From Crotalaria pallida (Eukaryota; Streptophyta; Magnoliopsida; Fabales; Fabaceae), in assembly GCA_037953625.1 (NCBI GenBank), contig CM075655.1:11302001-11366000 (forward strand): 64,000 nt of DNA, read 5' to 3'. The number at the start of each line of letters is the position of its first letter. Position 1 is the stretch's first letter. The position numbers were made by a program, and so were the translations under genes. The notes under the pieces are model-generated. The model did not search any database. It was not told where the DNA came from and saw nothing but the letters and a program-made list of their open reading frames with translations. Below, piece by piece: positions 1 to 10,700 of the stretch.

Positions 1-160
1 TACTCCCTCTGGTCCTTAATATAAGCCCCTCTTGGGGAAATTCATGGGAATTAAGGAAGTTGGTTATTATTGTTAGTGACATCGGAATAACTAACATTTG
101 ATATACTTTTTCATAATTACCCCTATGATTATTATTGTGACTCTAAGAAGTGGAGTAAAT
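1..160. mobile_element. Left end of a Stowaway-like MITE (partial)
   Basis: The first bases, TACTCCCTCTGGTCC, resemble the terminal inverted repeat of the Stowaway copies at 24.9, 26.5, 33.8 and 35.0 kb, which start TACTCCCTCC or close to it. No matching GGGAGTA right end is visible downstream, so it is truncated or eroded. The right limit is a guess. Confidence 0.4.
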
Positions 161-585
161 TTTCATGTTTGTGGAAGAAAGTAATTAATGTAATTGGAAA
201 AGAGGGGATTGAAAATATGACCGAAAAGAAGTTCTCCGGAGGGGCTTGTTTTAAGGACATTGTGCATGTGTGTGTGCTTGTAAAATATAATTAGAACTAT
301 GATTTCTATCAACTCTTTGTAAATGAGTGCTGGTTTATTCCAGCTAGTAGAAAGGGATTTAACTCTAGTGTTTGCCCCCCTTTCTCCTACAGACTTTAAG
401 TTACTTTTCAAAAAATTTCTTGTAGCAAAGTATTGATGCTGAGTATCAAATATTACTAATTTATATTTGAAAATTCAGATAACCAAATAGTGAGTTTTCG
501 TGCCCCTGGGCCCACTGGTAAATTTCTAAATCTGACATGTGGATTGATTGTTGAAAAAAATATTTCTTTTACTATGACCTTGAAG
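161..585 (+). other. Probable intron sequence upstream of the first visible SUA-like exon
   Basis: AT-rich sequence with no convincing coding signal. It ends in a T-rich stretch just before the first recognisable exon, and an in-frame TGA lies at 552-554, so the exon must begin after that. Earlier exons of the gene must lie outside the window. Confidence 0.5.
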
Positions 586-1717
586 ATCGAGAGTTTTCAT
601 CGAGGAAGGGTGATTCGATGCCTTTCCCTCCCGGGGTTGGTGGAGGACGTGTGGTTGGAGATGGCAACCTTGATACTTTTGAGGTAATCACGGCAGACAA
701 AGCAATTGATGAAAACAATGTTGGCAACAGGATGCTTCGCAACATGGGATGGCAGGAAGGCTTGGTATCTTTTCATTCCCTTTGCTCGACTTAAGTTTAA
801 TGTGTTTTTTTTTATTGGTATTTAAGGTGTATATTAGAGCTTGATATAGTCATTTGTTTTCACAATCAATTTCCATCATCTTCAAATTTCCTATTTACAA
901 GCTTGTGCTAGTGATTTAATTGCACTACTAGAAAATATTCTCCTCTATCTTATATATTGTTTTCATGGATTTACATGCATATTAAGACTTGGTACTTTTC
1001 TAGTGATCTAATCCTAGAACTAGAAAATATTTTCCTGACATCTTTTTTATTCGATTTACCCCTCAAGACTCTTGGATGGGAAATCTTTAGACCCGGGAAG
1101 CATGGATAAGACACGGAAATGATGTTTCATGCTCTGCAATACAAGTAATTAAAAAAATTATAAGCCATGATATGACTATGGTATAATATATAAAATCTGT
1201 ATAAAATTACTTGAGCACAAATCTTAAATTAAATGAGAGAAACAATGTTTTGAATGTTAACATGAATGAATAATTGTATATATAATACACAGTACCATTT
1301 ATGTAATTATTTTCATCTTTATCGGTATAAAAAATAAAAAAAATTATATAAGTTGTGAGGAGTATCTGAAGGTGCCCTGCAAGTATCTGAAACGAATGTG
1401 ACTGATATGGACACCACAGCTATTTTGAAGTGTCCTTTCTTCATAGCCTGGGGCATTTGGTGTTCTCTCTCCATATGTCAGGGTTTCTGACATTTCCACA
1501 TTGTGGTTGTTTCTTGCTGTATGAATTATTTGATTCACAGGGACTTGGAAAGGATGGAAGTGGAATGATAGAGCCTGTCCAGACACAAGCCATGGAGAAT
1601 AGAGCAGGACTTGGGAGTCAGCAGAAGAAGTTGGATCCTAGTCTTGAGGTTCAGGCAGGGGATAGTTACAAGATGCTTATTCATAAAAAAGCACTTGCCA
1701 GATTTCGGGAAATGTAA
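586..1717 (+). CDS. SUA: C-terminal exons of a SUA/RBM5-like G-patch splicing factor
   Basis: Two exons are visible. The first, whose start is uncertain (about 586, acceptor possibly TTGAAG), ends at 764. The intron is 765-1540 with GT and AG ends, and the last exon is 1541-1717, ending in TAA. The first exon encodes DSMPFPPGVGGG, then FEVITADKAIDE and the start of a G-patch, NVGNRMLRNMGWQEGL. The second continues GLGKDGSGM, then AGLGSQQKK, and ends HKKALARFREM. This matches the C-terminus of Arabidopsis SUPPRESSOR OF ABI3-5, a nuclear RBM5/RBM10-type alternative splicing regulator whose G-patch is expected to contact a DEAH helicase. The family identity is recalled knowledge; exon joining is inferred from frame and splice sites. 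The intron falls inside the G-patch. The N-terminal RRM and OCRE parts lie beyond the window. Confidence 0.9.
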
Positions 1718-2340
1718 GAGTTAAGGTTTGAGCCCAGAACTAGGATTTAGCTCTGAAAATATTATATTTAGGGGTCTTATGATATAATCCCTACTGTAAA
1801 CACTAGCTTGCCAGGACATGAAATTTGAATTTCAGTTGAAAATTAGTGAATATGTCGATTTATGTTCAATATTCAGATCTTTCCTTTTGTTTTAACTCTG
1901 ATGAGTGTATTGGAATATATTGCATTGCCCAGACATTTTCTTCCATTTGTTTCTTTACTCTCCTTTAATTGTTTTTGTCGGGAGATTGTAATGGTCATAA
2001 CAACTAGGTCTGATTTGTCTCCTGTTACATATTTCTTATTGTATTCCTTCTGGAGAGAGTATGGGCAAGGGTTTTTTTCTGACTCTGGGGGTGTTTAACA
2101 CAGTTTATATAAGCCCTTATGAAAATGAATTAAGTCAGAATTGATAATAGTTCGGTTCAAAAGTAGTGTAAAGTTGTAATGTACATGTCATGAAATATTT
2201 GAAGAAGCGGAGGCAAACTGCGACTGGGTCATGCTCAGATTGAACAGCTAATACAATCTTTCTATTTTTAATTACAAATATACCTTTGGGATTCCAATGC
2301 TTAAATTACTTAAAAAAATATACCTTTTATTGATAAATGA
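1718..2340 (+). other. 3' UTR and downstream flank of the SUA-like gene
   Basis: No gene is seen. T-rich sequence follows the stop codon, and part of it is presumably 3' UTR. I could not place a polyadenylation site with confidence. Confidence 0.4.
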
Positions 2341-2578
2341 GGGGAGAATATTCAGTAATTAAAAGAAGGGACGAAGATGATCATGCATCATCATACATGG
2401 AGTATAGGAGTTACGGTAAGGGACAGGGAAAAGATACATGACTGTTCAAGGAACCGGAATGGAAATGAAATGAGGTTGGAAATTATTGTGGGTAAGATGG
2501 TCCATAGGCTGGATAAGTTAACCTCGCCAAGGATTGTAACATCCTGGATTTTTTACTTTGAAAGTAAATAATATTTAT

Positions 2579-3523
2579 TAGGGGTGTAAGCTATTCGTTT
2601 TCGGATTGCGAGACTGGTTGGATTGAATTGGATCGGACCAAAAAATATGGTCTGATTTGATCTCGTGGTCCAGTCCAGTGACTTCAGTCCCAAAATTCCT
2701 AGACCCTTTCTTTATGGTTCGGTCCATGGTCCCATAAATTTTGAGATTGTTGGGACCAGACCGGACCAATAGTTTATAAAATAAGAAAGTAAAAAATAGT
2801 GAACTCACTCAATAACCCACGGACTAACAAGGGATGAAGTAAAAGGAAGGTACAGGAAATCATCTTTTGTTCGTTGCGGATATATAATGAACAAGGAAGG
2901 AGCATACTGTTTGCTGCTACAGAATGCGTGGAGAGTTAGCTGCTGCTGGTATGTAATGCACAGTGAGGGAGTTGTGTTGTTATCTGATATGAAATGCATT
3001 GGGGGTATGTCTATCGGTTATGTATTTTGGTGATGTAACAAAGGGTTGTTACAGAGGTATATCGTAATGTCTGTATGTAATGGTCTGAGTACTTCTTGTA
3101 CTCTTATTTTTTTAATAAAAATTCTTTTCTTTTGCTGATAAAAAAAAATCCCTAAAAACTAAACAATAATGTTGGCTGCTACTGTCCATTTAAGCTTTTG
3201 CAGTAATGTTGACACTTAAATTTGGATATAACGTAGCAATGTTGGCACTTCATGCCTTTTTAGTGTTTAGTTATGTTTTTTTTCCCTCCCTATTTTGGTT
3301 TGAATAAAGCACCAAAAAAAAAAAAAAAAAAAAGAAATGAAATGAAATGAAAAGCTAAATAGACTGGACCGGACCATTTATGAATGAGTGGTTCGGTTCA
3401 GTCCGGTCCGGTCTTTGAACATAAAAAATATCTGGACCGAACCAGATTGGACCATGTTAATTTAATTGATCTGATACCGAATATCTATCAAAGACTGGAC
3501 CGGGCCGGACCATTACACCCCTA
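2579..3523. mobile_element. Non-autonomous hAT transposon
   Basis: The ends are TAGGGGTGTAA and TTACACCCCTA, a perfect 11-bp inverted repeat, flanked by perfect 8-bp repeats ATATTTAT at 2571-2578 and 3524-3531. This is the hAT signature. Both subterminal regions are packed with GGACC and GGTCC words such as GGACCGGACC, as expected for transposase-binding repeats. No transposase frame is present, so it depends on a related element elsewhere. Confidence 0.9.
3080..3345 (+). repeat. LINE or retrocopy 3' ends inside the hAT element
   Basis: Two successive segments look like polyadenylated retrotransposed tails. One ends in AATAAAAATTC and an A run near 3140-3150. The other has GAATAAAGC followed by about 20 A from 3310. 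No reading frame is recognisable. They may be the 3' ends of short inserts that fill the middle of the hAT element. Confidence 0.4.
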
Positions 3524-3699
3524 ATATTTATATGTGTTTGATTTTCTGTGAGTTTTTAACTTTAATTAAAGATTAGGTATGTAATTAAAATTGATTAAAA
3601 CAATAGAAAGTTGATTTTTGGCCAAAATATCTAATGATAACCATATAAGAAGTCCTGTAACTAGTTAATTTGCAAAATTTAGGGCAAATTACAGGACGA

Positions 3700-3792
3700 T
3701 AACAGGTTACCCCATATATAACTGGTTATCCATTGTTAAAATCACCAGAAATGTACATCAATAACCGGTTACCCAATGCGATAGCCGGTTAT
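3700..3792. repeat. Two pairs of TAACCGGTTA-type palindromes
   Basis: TAACAGGTTA and TAACTGGTTA have centres 19 bp apart (3704.5 and 3723.5). TAACCGGTTA and TAGCCGGTTA have centres 20 bp apart (3766.5 and 3786.5). They lie about 100 bp upstream of the LTR TATA sequence. Confidence 0.8.
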
Positions 3793-3888
3793 TTTGTTAG
3801 AAACTCAAAATTATTTGGAGAATTCAAGGTCAATAGAGGAAAATCCTTGGATATTTCCTCCTAATGACGGTCAAAACCCCTATAAATA

Positions 3889-3897
3889 CCCCTAATG
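3889..3897 (+). promoter_or_regulatory. Probable TATA box of the 2.5-5.7 kb LTR
   Basis: CCTATAAATACCCC is a canonical plant TATA context. It lies in the non-coding LTR downstream of the palindromes, so it is the likely LTR promoter and sets the element's orientation as +. Confidence 0.55.
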
Positions 3898-4583
3898 AGA
3901 GTGTTGGGACAGGAATAAACATCAAACACCCCTCCTAAACCTCAAACCACTTCATAAACTCTCCAAAACCTCCCTAGACCAAGCCATAGCTTTCCAAAAG
4001 CTCGAAAACTAAATAATAAAGTGGCGAAACTCCTAGAAGGAGCTAGGGAGCTAGTAAAAGAAGTAAAAGACTAAAAAACAAGTTCATAAGTAAGGAGTAG
4101 TTATCTTATAATTATTGTAGTAAAATTGAATATTATACTCGAGAAATAAATGATAGAATTGTAATATAAGTATATGTTGAACTTGCTTAGTAAGAGAATG
4201 ATAAATCAAAATTGAAACTATATTAGAATATTTGAGTTAGTATGTAAAAGATAGCTTAAACATTTAGTTATCAGGATTGTATGAATAATAGATTGACTTA
4301 GATAAATATATGCTCAGTATCATATAATATTGTGTTTAATTGTATGATATGAAGCTGTGATTGTGTAGAAATTGAATTAGTTAATTATGTGATAAATTGA
4401 GAATACACCTTGAATCGATATTGTAATATGAGAACTATGAAATGACAATTCCATGATACATGCTTTGGATATGAGAATGATTATTACTTGTATGGTCACA
4501 ATGTTGCTTAAAGGTAATTGGAAATGAATTAGTTGTGGAATTCGTAACATAAAAAGATTGACCCTATGCCAAAATTTGTTAAG

Positions 4584-4762
4584 ATAACCAGTTACTCTTG
4601 AGGCTTAACTGGTTATCGAAAGAAAAATTAACAGTAATAAGGTAAAATTTCACAAGGATAACCAATTATCCTGTTTCAGTAATCGGTTAACTTGATGAAA
4701 TTTGGCATATTGGTTCTGTTTGATGCAGAATAAGCAGTTAACCAACTTGTTAACCGGTTAAG
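4584..4762. repeat. Three pairs of TAACCGGTTA-type palindromes
   Basis: Pairs TAACCAGTTA/TAACTGGTTA (centres 4589.5, 4610.5), TAACCAATTA/TAATCGGTTA (4663.5, 4684.5) and TAAGCAGTTA/TAACCGGTTA (4735.5, 4755.5) have spacings of 21, 21 and 20 bp. In the first pair the two members are exact reverse complements of each other. Confidence 0.8.
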
Positions 4763-6314
4763 TCTGCAGAAAAACATAATATTGATAAAAACAAATGAAC
4801 AAAGCTAGGCCCAAAAGGATTCCACTTACTTATACAATTCCAATGATTCTGAACTTGAGGAAAAAGATGGAAATAAGTATATTAATATAGAAATTGAAAA
4901 TGGTAAGAATGAATAATATCTCAATTTAGTGTTAAATGAAAATCTTGGAAAAGAATATATTATGAATAAAGGTAAACCCGGAGAAATTGAAAACCATGGA
5001 GCTTACATTGATATGGTAGGGGTCCGCCGAAGAATGTGTAGCTGACTAGTGTCTTTGACACGGTCGAGGTCCGCCGGAGTCTGCGTAGCTTACCAGTGTC
5101 AAAGTAAGGGCCCATGGGATAAAAGTAAATCCGTGAAGTTTGCCTAACACGGTGGGGTCCATCGGAGAATGCTTAGCTTACCGCTGTTAAGGCAGGGGTT
5201 CATGAAAGGAAAATATGTAAATTACCATTGACCCTGTAGGGGTCCATCGAAGAATGTGTAGCTTATCGGTCTCATGGTAAGAAATGGTGAAATTTACCAA
5301 GGATATACCTATGAGAATGGTTCCAAATAAAGATATGATTGCAAATCGAATAAACAGTTAATGAATTATGTATTTGATGAATAAGTCAAGTGAAGACTAT
5401 TTCATAGATGAATACTTAATTGCTTGTATTATTATGTGATTAATTATTAATTTACCATCTAATTATAAGATGACTTACTCCAAGTTTCCCTGATATTTTA
5501 TGTTCAACCCACATGTAAGTCTCTTGCCAAGTTAGCAATCGTTCCAATGGAGAAGGGAAAGAAAGAACTGTACAATGATATTGTGCTTGATAGAGAGGTA
5601 ACCCCAAATTTTCAGTAAAATTATGTAAAGACAATATATTTGAAATCAATAAAATTTTGAAATTTTTTTCCGTTACCTCATATTTGGTGAAAATATTTTT
5701 TCACTAAAATAAAATCAGGGTGTTACAGGGATGGTCTTGTGAAACTGTAATAATTCTATTTGCCTCTCCCCCATCTTAGGATAACAGAGGTTGATTCTCA
5801 GTATGGCCTAATCCAGGTTGGATTATGATAGTCGCAAGACTCTTTGGAGGCATACGTGAAAGTGAGACACTTACTCCCGAATGTTTTTCCCTTGAGTGTT
5901 GAGATTGAGGAAGTGTTGATGAAAAGTGAATGGAGAACATTGTGATAATTGCTTATGCATGCGTCACTTGCACTCAGGTTATGCTATTTGTGTTTGTTTA
6001 CTCATAGTTATTCAAGTACTAATCTGAGTATGTGATATGACAATGACTTACTCTCATTTCCTTAAATGTGTGATAGGTTTGGATTTGGCAAAGAGACTGC
6101 TTCATGTGGAAGCAATTCATCAAGCCAGACGCTCAAACGGAGGAAGGAAATATATGCAAGATATTTATGTTTTATACCATTGTAACCCAAAAATGAAATG
6201 TATTTTCAAAGCAAAAAATTTATTCACCATTTTTCAATAAAGGGAAATATATTTTTCCGCTACAATTTATTAAAGAAATTTTTATTCCTTTTATAAATTT
6301 TTTTGGATGTTACA

Positions 6315-7675
6315 GAAAATGCCTTAACCAGTTATCCAAAGCCTTAACCACTTATCTAGTCTAAATTTAGCAATAACACGATAACAAGTTAAACAGAAAG
6401 ATTAACCAGTTAACCGGTTAATCACAAGACTTAACTAGTTAACCAAAAGAGTTAACCAGTTATCGTGATCAACATTTTTATCACCGATTGTACTTTCTGA
6501 GTATGATAATCGATTAAGCGATATATTTAACCAATTATCTACTTCAGAAAGCCAAATTTAAATGATACAAACCAATTCTTATGGATTTCTAATACTTTCT
6601 TTGATTCCATTAATTCTTTATAAAATATCAAGAAGGACATAAGGATATAAATGTTGAACTTGGACATAGATGAAATGGTATAAATGACTTCTAGCATACA
6701 AAAAGTATGTTGATGATTTTGAGAATATAACAATGAATATCATATATGACCCAATGTTCAACAAGAATACAAATGAATCATGCATCATACATGGTTTTTG
6801 GTGGACGTCGAGGAATAAAAAAGGATTTGCATGATGACTTTGCTAGCCTGATTGAGACTCGTGATAGTGACTAGGTTAACGACGATGATTTGTCAAACAA
6901 TTGTTGGGAATTGTTTGTGGGTAGAACGGTCCATAGAGAGACAAACCTATTTAACCTTTTCAGGGATAGTTTTGTCGTAACCACAACAATTCTATCAGTC
7001 ACTTGGTCTTTTCGAGGTCAGTTGAGGGTGGTTTCGATGAAAGGTTAACCTGAGATGGTTTGTACTCGGACCTGAGAAGGGTCAAGTATTAAGACATACA
7101 CTGGTTGTGAGATGCTTACTCCCGACTGTCTTTCCTAGAGTGTTGAGAAAGTGTTGGGAGAGAAAATGTGTGATATGGAGAATGATACGGTATATGAAAA
7201 TCCAATTATTGGATTCGGGATCCAATGAGTCGATTAGATTGTGAGAGAAGCATGCATACATGTAGCTGCATAACAAGTTAATAATAATGTGTGAATATGA
7301 TTGTGTGATTTTATGCATCATATGCACATTTATGTGCTATGTGTGTTTGTCTATTTTGTGTTTTTTCAGTGTTATTATCTTCAAGTAATCATAAGACAAT
7401 GACGCATTCCCAATTTCCCTTGATGTTTGTTAGGTTCCAAGAGCTCAACCTCAAAGTCAATTTCCTATTAAGTCAACCACCTATTCTAGTGGAGGAAGGA
7501 AACAAAGAATTGTATATTGATTTTATTTTACTCAATCCAGAGGTAACCCCAGTATCCAATACAACTTTTGTAAAGTTTATTTTCAGGAATTTATAGAAAG
7601 CCTAATTTTTATCCGTTGCATCATATTATATATTAAATTATTTTAAATGACACTATGTTAAATTGGGGTGTTACA
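6315..7675 (+). mobile_element. Second LTR remnant of the TAACCGGTTA family
   Basis: It begins directly after the TGTTACA end of the previous copy and ends GGGGTGTTACA at 7675. The right two thirds resemble 2377-2534 plus 5728-6314. The left part is dense in TAACCGGTTA-type palindromes. No 5' TG end or matching TSD was found, so it is a truncated LTR. Open frames in it, such as 7339-7596, have no recognisable domain. Confidence 0.5.
6325..6538. repeat. Dense cluster of TAACCGGTTA-type palindromes
   Basis: About nine copies or variants have centres near 6329.5, 6349.5, 6386.5, 6407.5, 6415.5, 6436.5, 6457.5, 6511.5 and 6532.5. Successive partners are 20 or 21 bp apart, apart from one overlapping pair 8 bp apart and the gaps between pairs. 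Confidence 0.8.
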
Positions 7676-7788
7676 AAGTCTCTAAGAGGAGGATTAGTCG
7701 CCAACGAATTAACATTCATAGCAACAACTTAGCAGGAGTTGTTATTGTTAAACGAAGAAGGTGTAGAAGATATGGCAACTAAGAAATA

Positions 7789-10700
7789 TGTAACACCCCG
7801 ATTTAGGAAATTGAAAATATTCTTTTTATTGATTCATGAAAATAAGGGTAAATTTTTTTCTTCATTGATGACGTAGACAAGGGTTCACTCTTATAAATGC
7901 ATTATCTTTAAAAAAAATTTCATTATATAGTTAATTCATTCATCTCCCACGTCATCCATCAAGCTTCAAATCGAGATGCTACCAACATCGCGCTTTGAAA
8001 CCCAATCTACTATAAACAAAATCCTTCCAATATTGTCTCAGATATAAAGTCTGAAAAGCATGGTTACAAGTACGGGAATTACATGGTATCTGAATCAAAG
8101 TTATCAAAGTCTATCTGAACATAACAAAACTAAAGAGGATTAATGACCCTCGCCACTGGAAGCTACTGTCGGTGCCTTCTTCGTATCGTACTTCCACTTG
8201 TCTGCATCAGAATACTCTACTAAAGGAGATCCTTTATTCGAGTCCTTCTTACTCCGTAGATCCGCCATCTAATTGGTCGACAAAGGACCGATAGGAATAT
8301 ACAACAGAGAGATAGAAAGAGTCAGCTTTTCCAGGCGGATAAGTCGACGGTGTGGAATTACAGCATGCAACATATCTAGATATAACAATAAAACATTAAA
8401 CACATCAAGTACAAATGCACATCATTATCATCATCACAAATTATTACTTCCAATATTACAATTTATCATTTCCATTTTTTCCTTTTTATTGGCATTCCAA
8501 ACCTTAATCCCAAGTCTTTCCTTTGCCATTATTCCAAATCATCCCCGTGCCCAAAGGCTCCCTTGGTGCCACAACATTTCCACAACTCTTCTCTCATTAT
8601 TAAACATTGTAACTTTATCATATTCGTAAACTTTTCATATTAAGTCTTATTGAGGCGCATCCATCAATGACAAGGGGATTAGGGATACGTCATCGAGGAG
8701 TTGGTTAGAACACATACATATCCTCCAATTCTACCGAGCCAAAACGGAAGCAAACAGGACGTACAGGAACCTTAACCCATGCAGGTCGAACAGCCGAGAA
8801 ATCCTACATGTGCTGCAACCACTCAGGGTCAGCCATAATAATAATAACATTCATTGTTTCAATATTTCATCAAGTGCGAAATAGCAAAGGGACCAAAAAC
8901 CAATTGGACTGCTTGCCTCGTTCAGGTTCCCTCTCACCGTTTCGAATTTGATCAAGGTGGCGACAATACTTTTCTAGTTAGCTGTGCAGAACACGCTACG
9001 ATCCCTTGGGTCTTAAGCCCCGATCACATATAGACTAGTTCAGCCTAGAAAAGTAATCAAGGTTTCTTGACGTTTCACCGTCATCACCCTCCCCTGTCTC
9101 AATCGCTCACCTGAGTACCCGCAGATAAACATGGTATCTTCCTCTCCACTGCTTCACACTGGACTCACCGCATTAGTCAATGTCTTTTAATATTTTATTA
9201 AATTTTTATTAATCCTAAGGTTCGGTCGAGTCACCCTTGTCCATCCCTTCAGAGAACCTCGACCTCTAATTTAATTATTCACAATATCACTTTTTCATCA
9301 ATTTATCATTATCACAACTGAGGGCTCGAAACCACGACATAAAGCTCATGCGGCAAGCACCGTCCTCAATATGAAAAGCATGTCAAAACAATCGTGCACA
9401 TCAGAGAGTTCAGTCTTTCACAAGCTCGAATAATCCATGTCACTTGAGTCCAAACCACATTCACATAAGCAATTCTTTTCTTGCACTTTCACTTTGTTAC
9501 TTCAAAAATTATCATTCTTTTCCATCATAACCAAGTCTCGCTATTATTAAAATCTTTTATGATTCCGTGTAAATTATCCATCATAAACTTTCAACATCAT
9601 GGCATTATTTTCATCTGCATTATTATCACATTTCATCAATTAAAATATGGCAAGTATCTTAATGAGCACGATTACTTTCAGTTTCAGATAAAAGTTCAGC
9701 AGCATAGAGTAACAGAGCATAACATCTCATTGTCATAAATAGATAGTATCATGTCATAATCTTGCAACAGAAAAAGGGATGTCTTAGTCCTGCGTATAGA
9801 TGGCCTTACACACACAACCAATTGTCGCTATACGACTGACTCGCAGACCCCTACATTCTGGCCTTTTGAGATGGCCAGGAACCTCTCAATACAATACCTA
9901 CACACCACGGTGTCTTAGGAAAGCTGCACTCTCACCTCGAATGCTGACAGAAATCCTAAAAGCCCACACAAGTACAATCTTCCGGCACACGTCCACAACT
10001 GACACCTTTTAAACCCTCGCGACAAACATCATATATTAATATCATAATTTGAATCAAGCCTCAAGTCTATAAGTAAAAATCATCCTTTGAAAACTTAGAT
10101 TAGAATCTTCGGGAACGTCAAACACAAGTCTTTTTCTCAAATTGTTTTAAAAACTCTTTAACATTTTAAAATTTTCAAAACCATTATAAAACAATTAACA
10201 AAATAAATTTAAACGAACAGGGTAGTTGCTGGACCACCTTAGACAACAACTCATTCGAACCCGAAAACACCAAAAAACTTCCACTTTTCAATCTAACTTT
10301 TACCCAAATCAAGAGCCACTTAAAACTTGAGCTTTGAACCATTGGAAAACATTTTACGAGTTGAAAACAATACAATTAAAATGTTGGACAGCATTAAAAC
10401 ACTTCTCATAAATCCCATTTTTGTAAATCCGCAAACACCGTAAAGTCTTAGAATATCCGTATAATATAAACCCTTGAAATGAGACTTAAATAATTATTTT
10501 TTCAAGCAAGACCACATTAGATAGAAGTTGGACAACCATGTAACAACTCCAATTTTTCTAAATAAATTAAAGTTAAATAACTCAAAGCCATTTTGTTCTC
10601 CAAGACCAGCACTAAACCAAATAGCTTAATTACGTAATCATCAAAACTAAAATAAACACATCACTTCAGTCACATGATCTCATGAACTTAAATCATTTTT

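Larger units (their letters stand above)
2535..5727 (+). mobile_element. Solo LTR of the TGTAACA class, TAACCGGTTA-rich
   Basis: It starts TGTAACATCCTGG and ends CAGGGTGTTACA. Flanking five-base repeats AGGAT (2530-2534) and GGGAT (5728-5732) differ at one base. No internal gag-pol is present, so it is a solo LTR of about 2.2 kb once the 945-bp hAT insertion is removed. A plant-type TATA sequence at 3889 suggests transcription on the + strand. It carries several TAACCGGTTA-type palindromes and repeated GGTCCGCCG-like segments around 5020-5250. Confidence 0.75.
2341..6314 (+). mobile_element. LTR remnant of the TAACCGGTTA family, split by a younger LTR
   Basis: The stretch 2341-2534 plus 5728-6314 reads as one LTR 3' part once the element at 2535-5727 is removed. 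It ends in TGTTACA. It is similar to the neighbouring copy at about 6750-7675: both contain a GGTCCATAG segment, then a CAATTCTAT-like segment, then ACTTACTCCCGA or GCTTACTCCCGA. No left TG end or TSD was found, so it is 5' truncated. No coding capacity. Confidence 0.55.

Noticed and set aside
3060..3110. Independent LTR end at GGTTGTTACAGAGG
   Set aside because: It lies inside the hAT element and has no partner start or TSD.
8273..10375. Several 60-118-codon frames
   Set aside because: They lie inside the 6.1-kb solo LTR, have no domain, and the related LTR at 50.5-62.3 kb does not keep them open.
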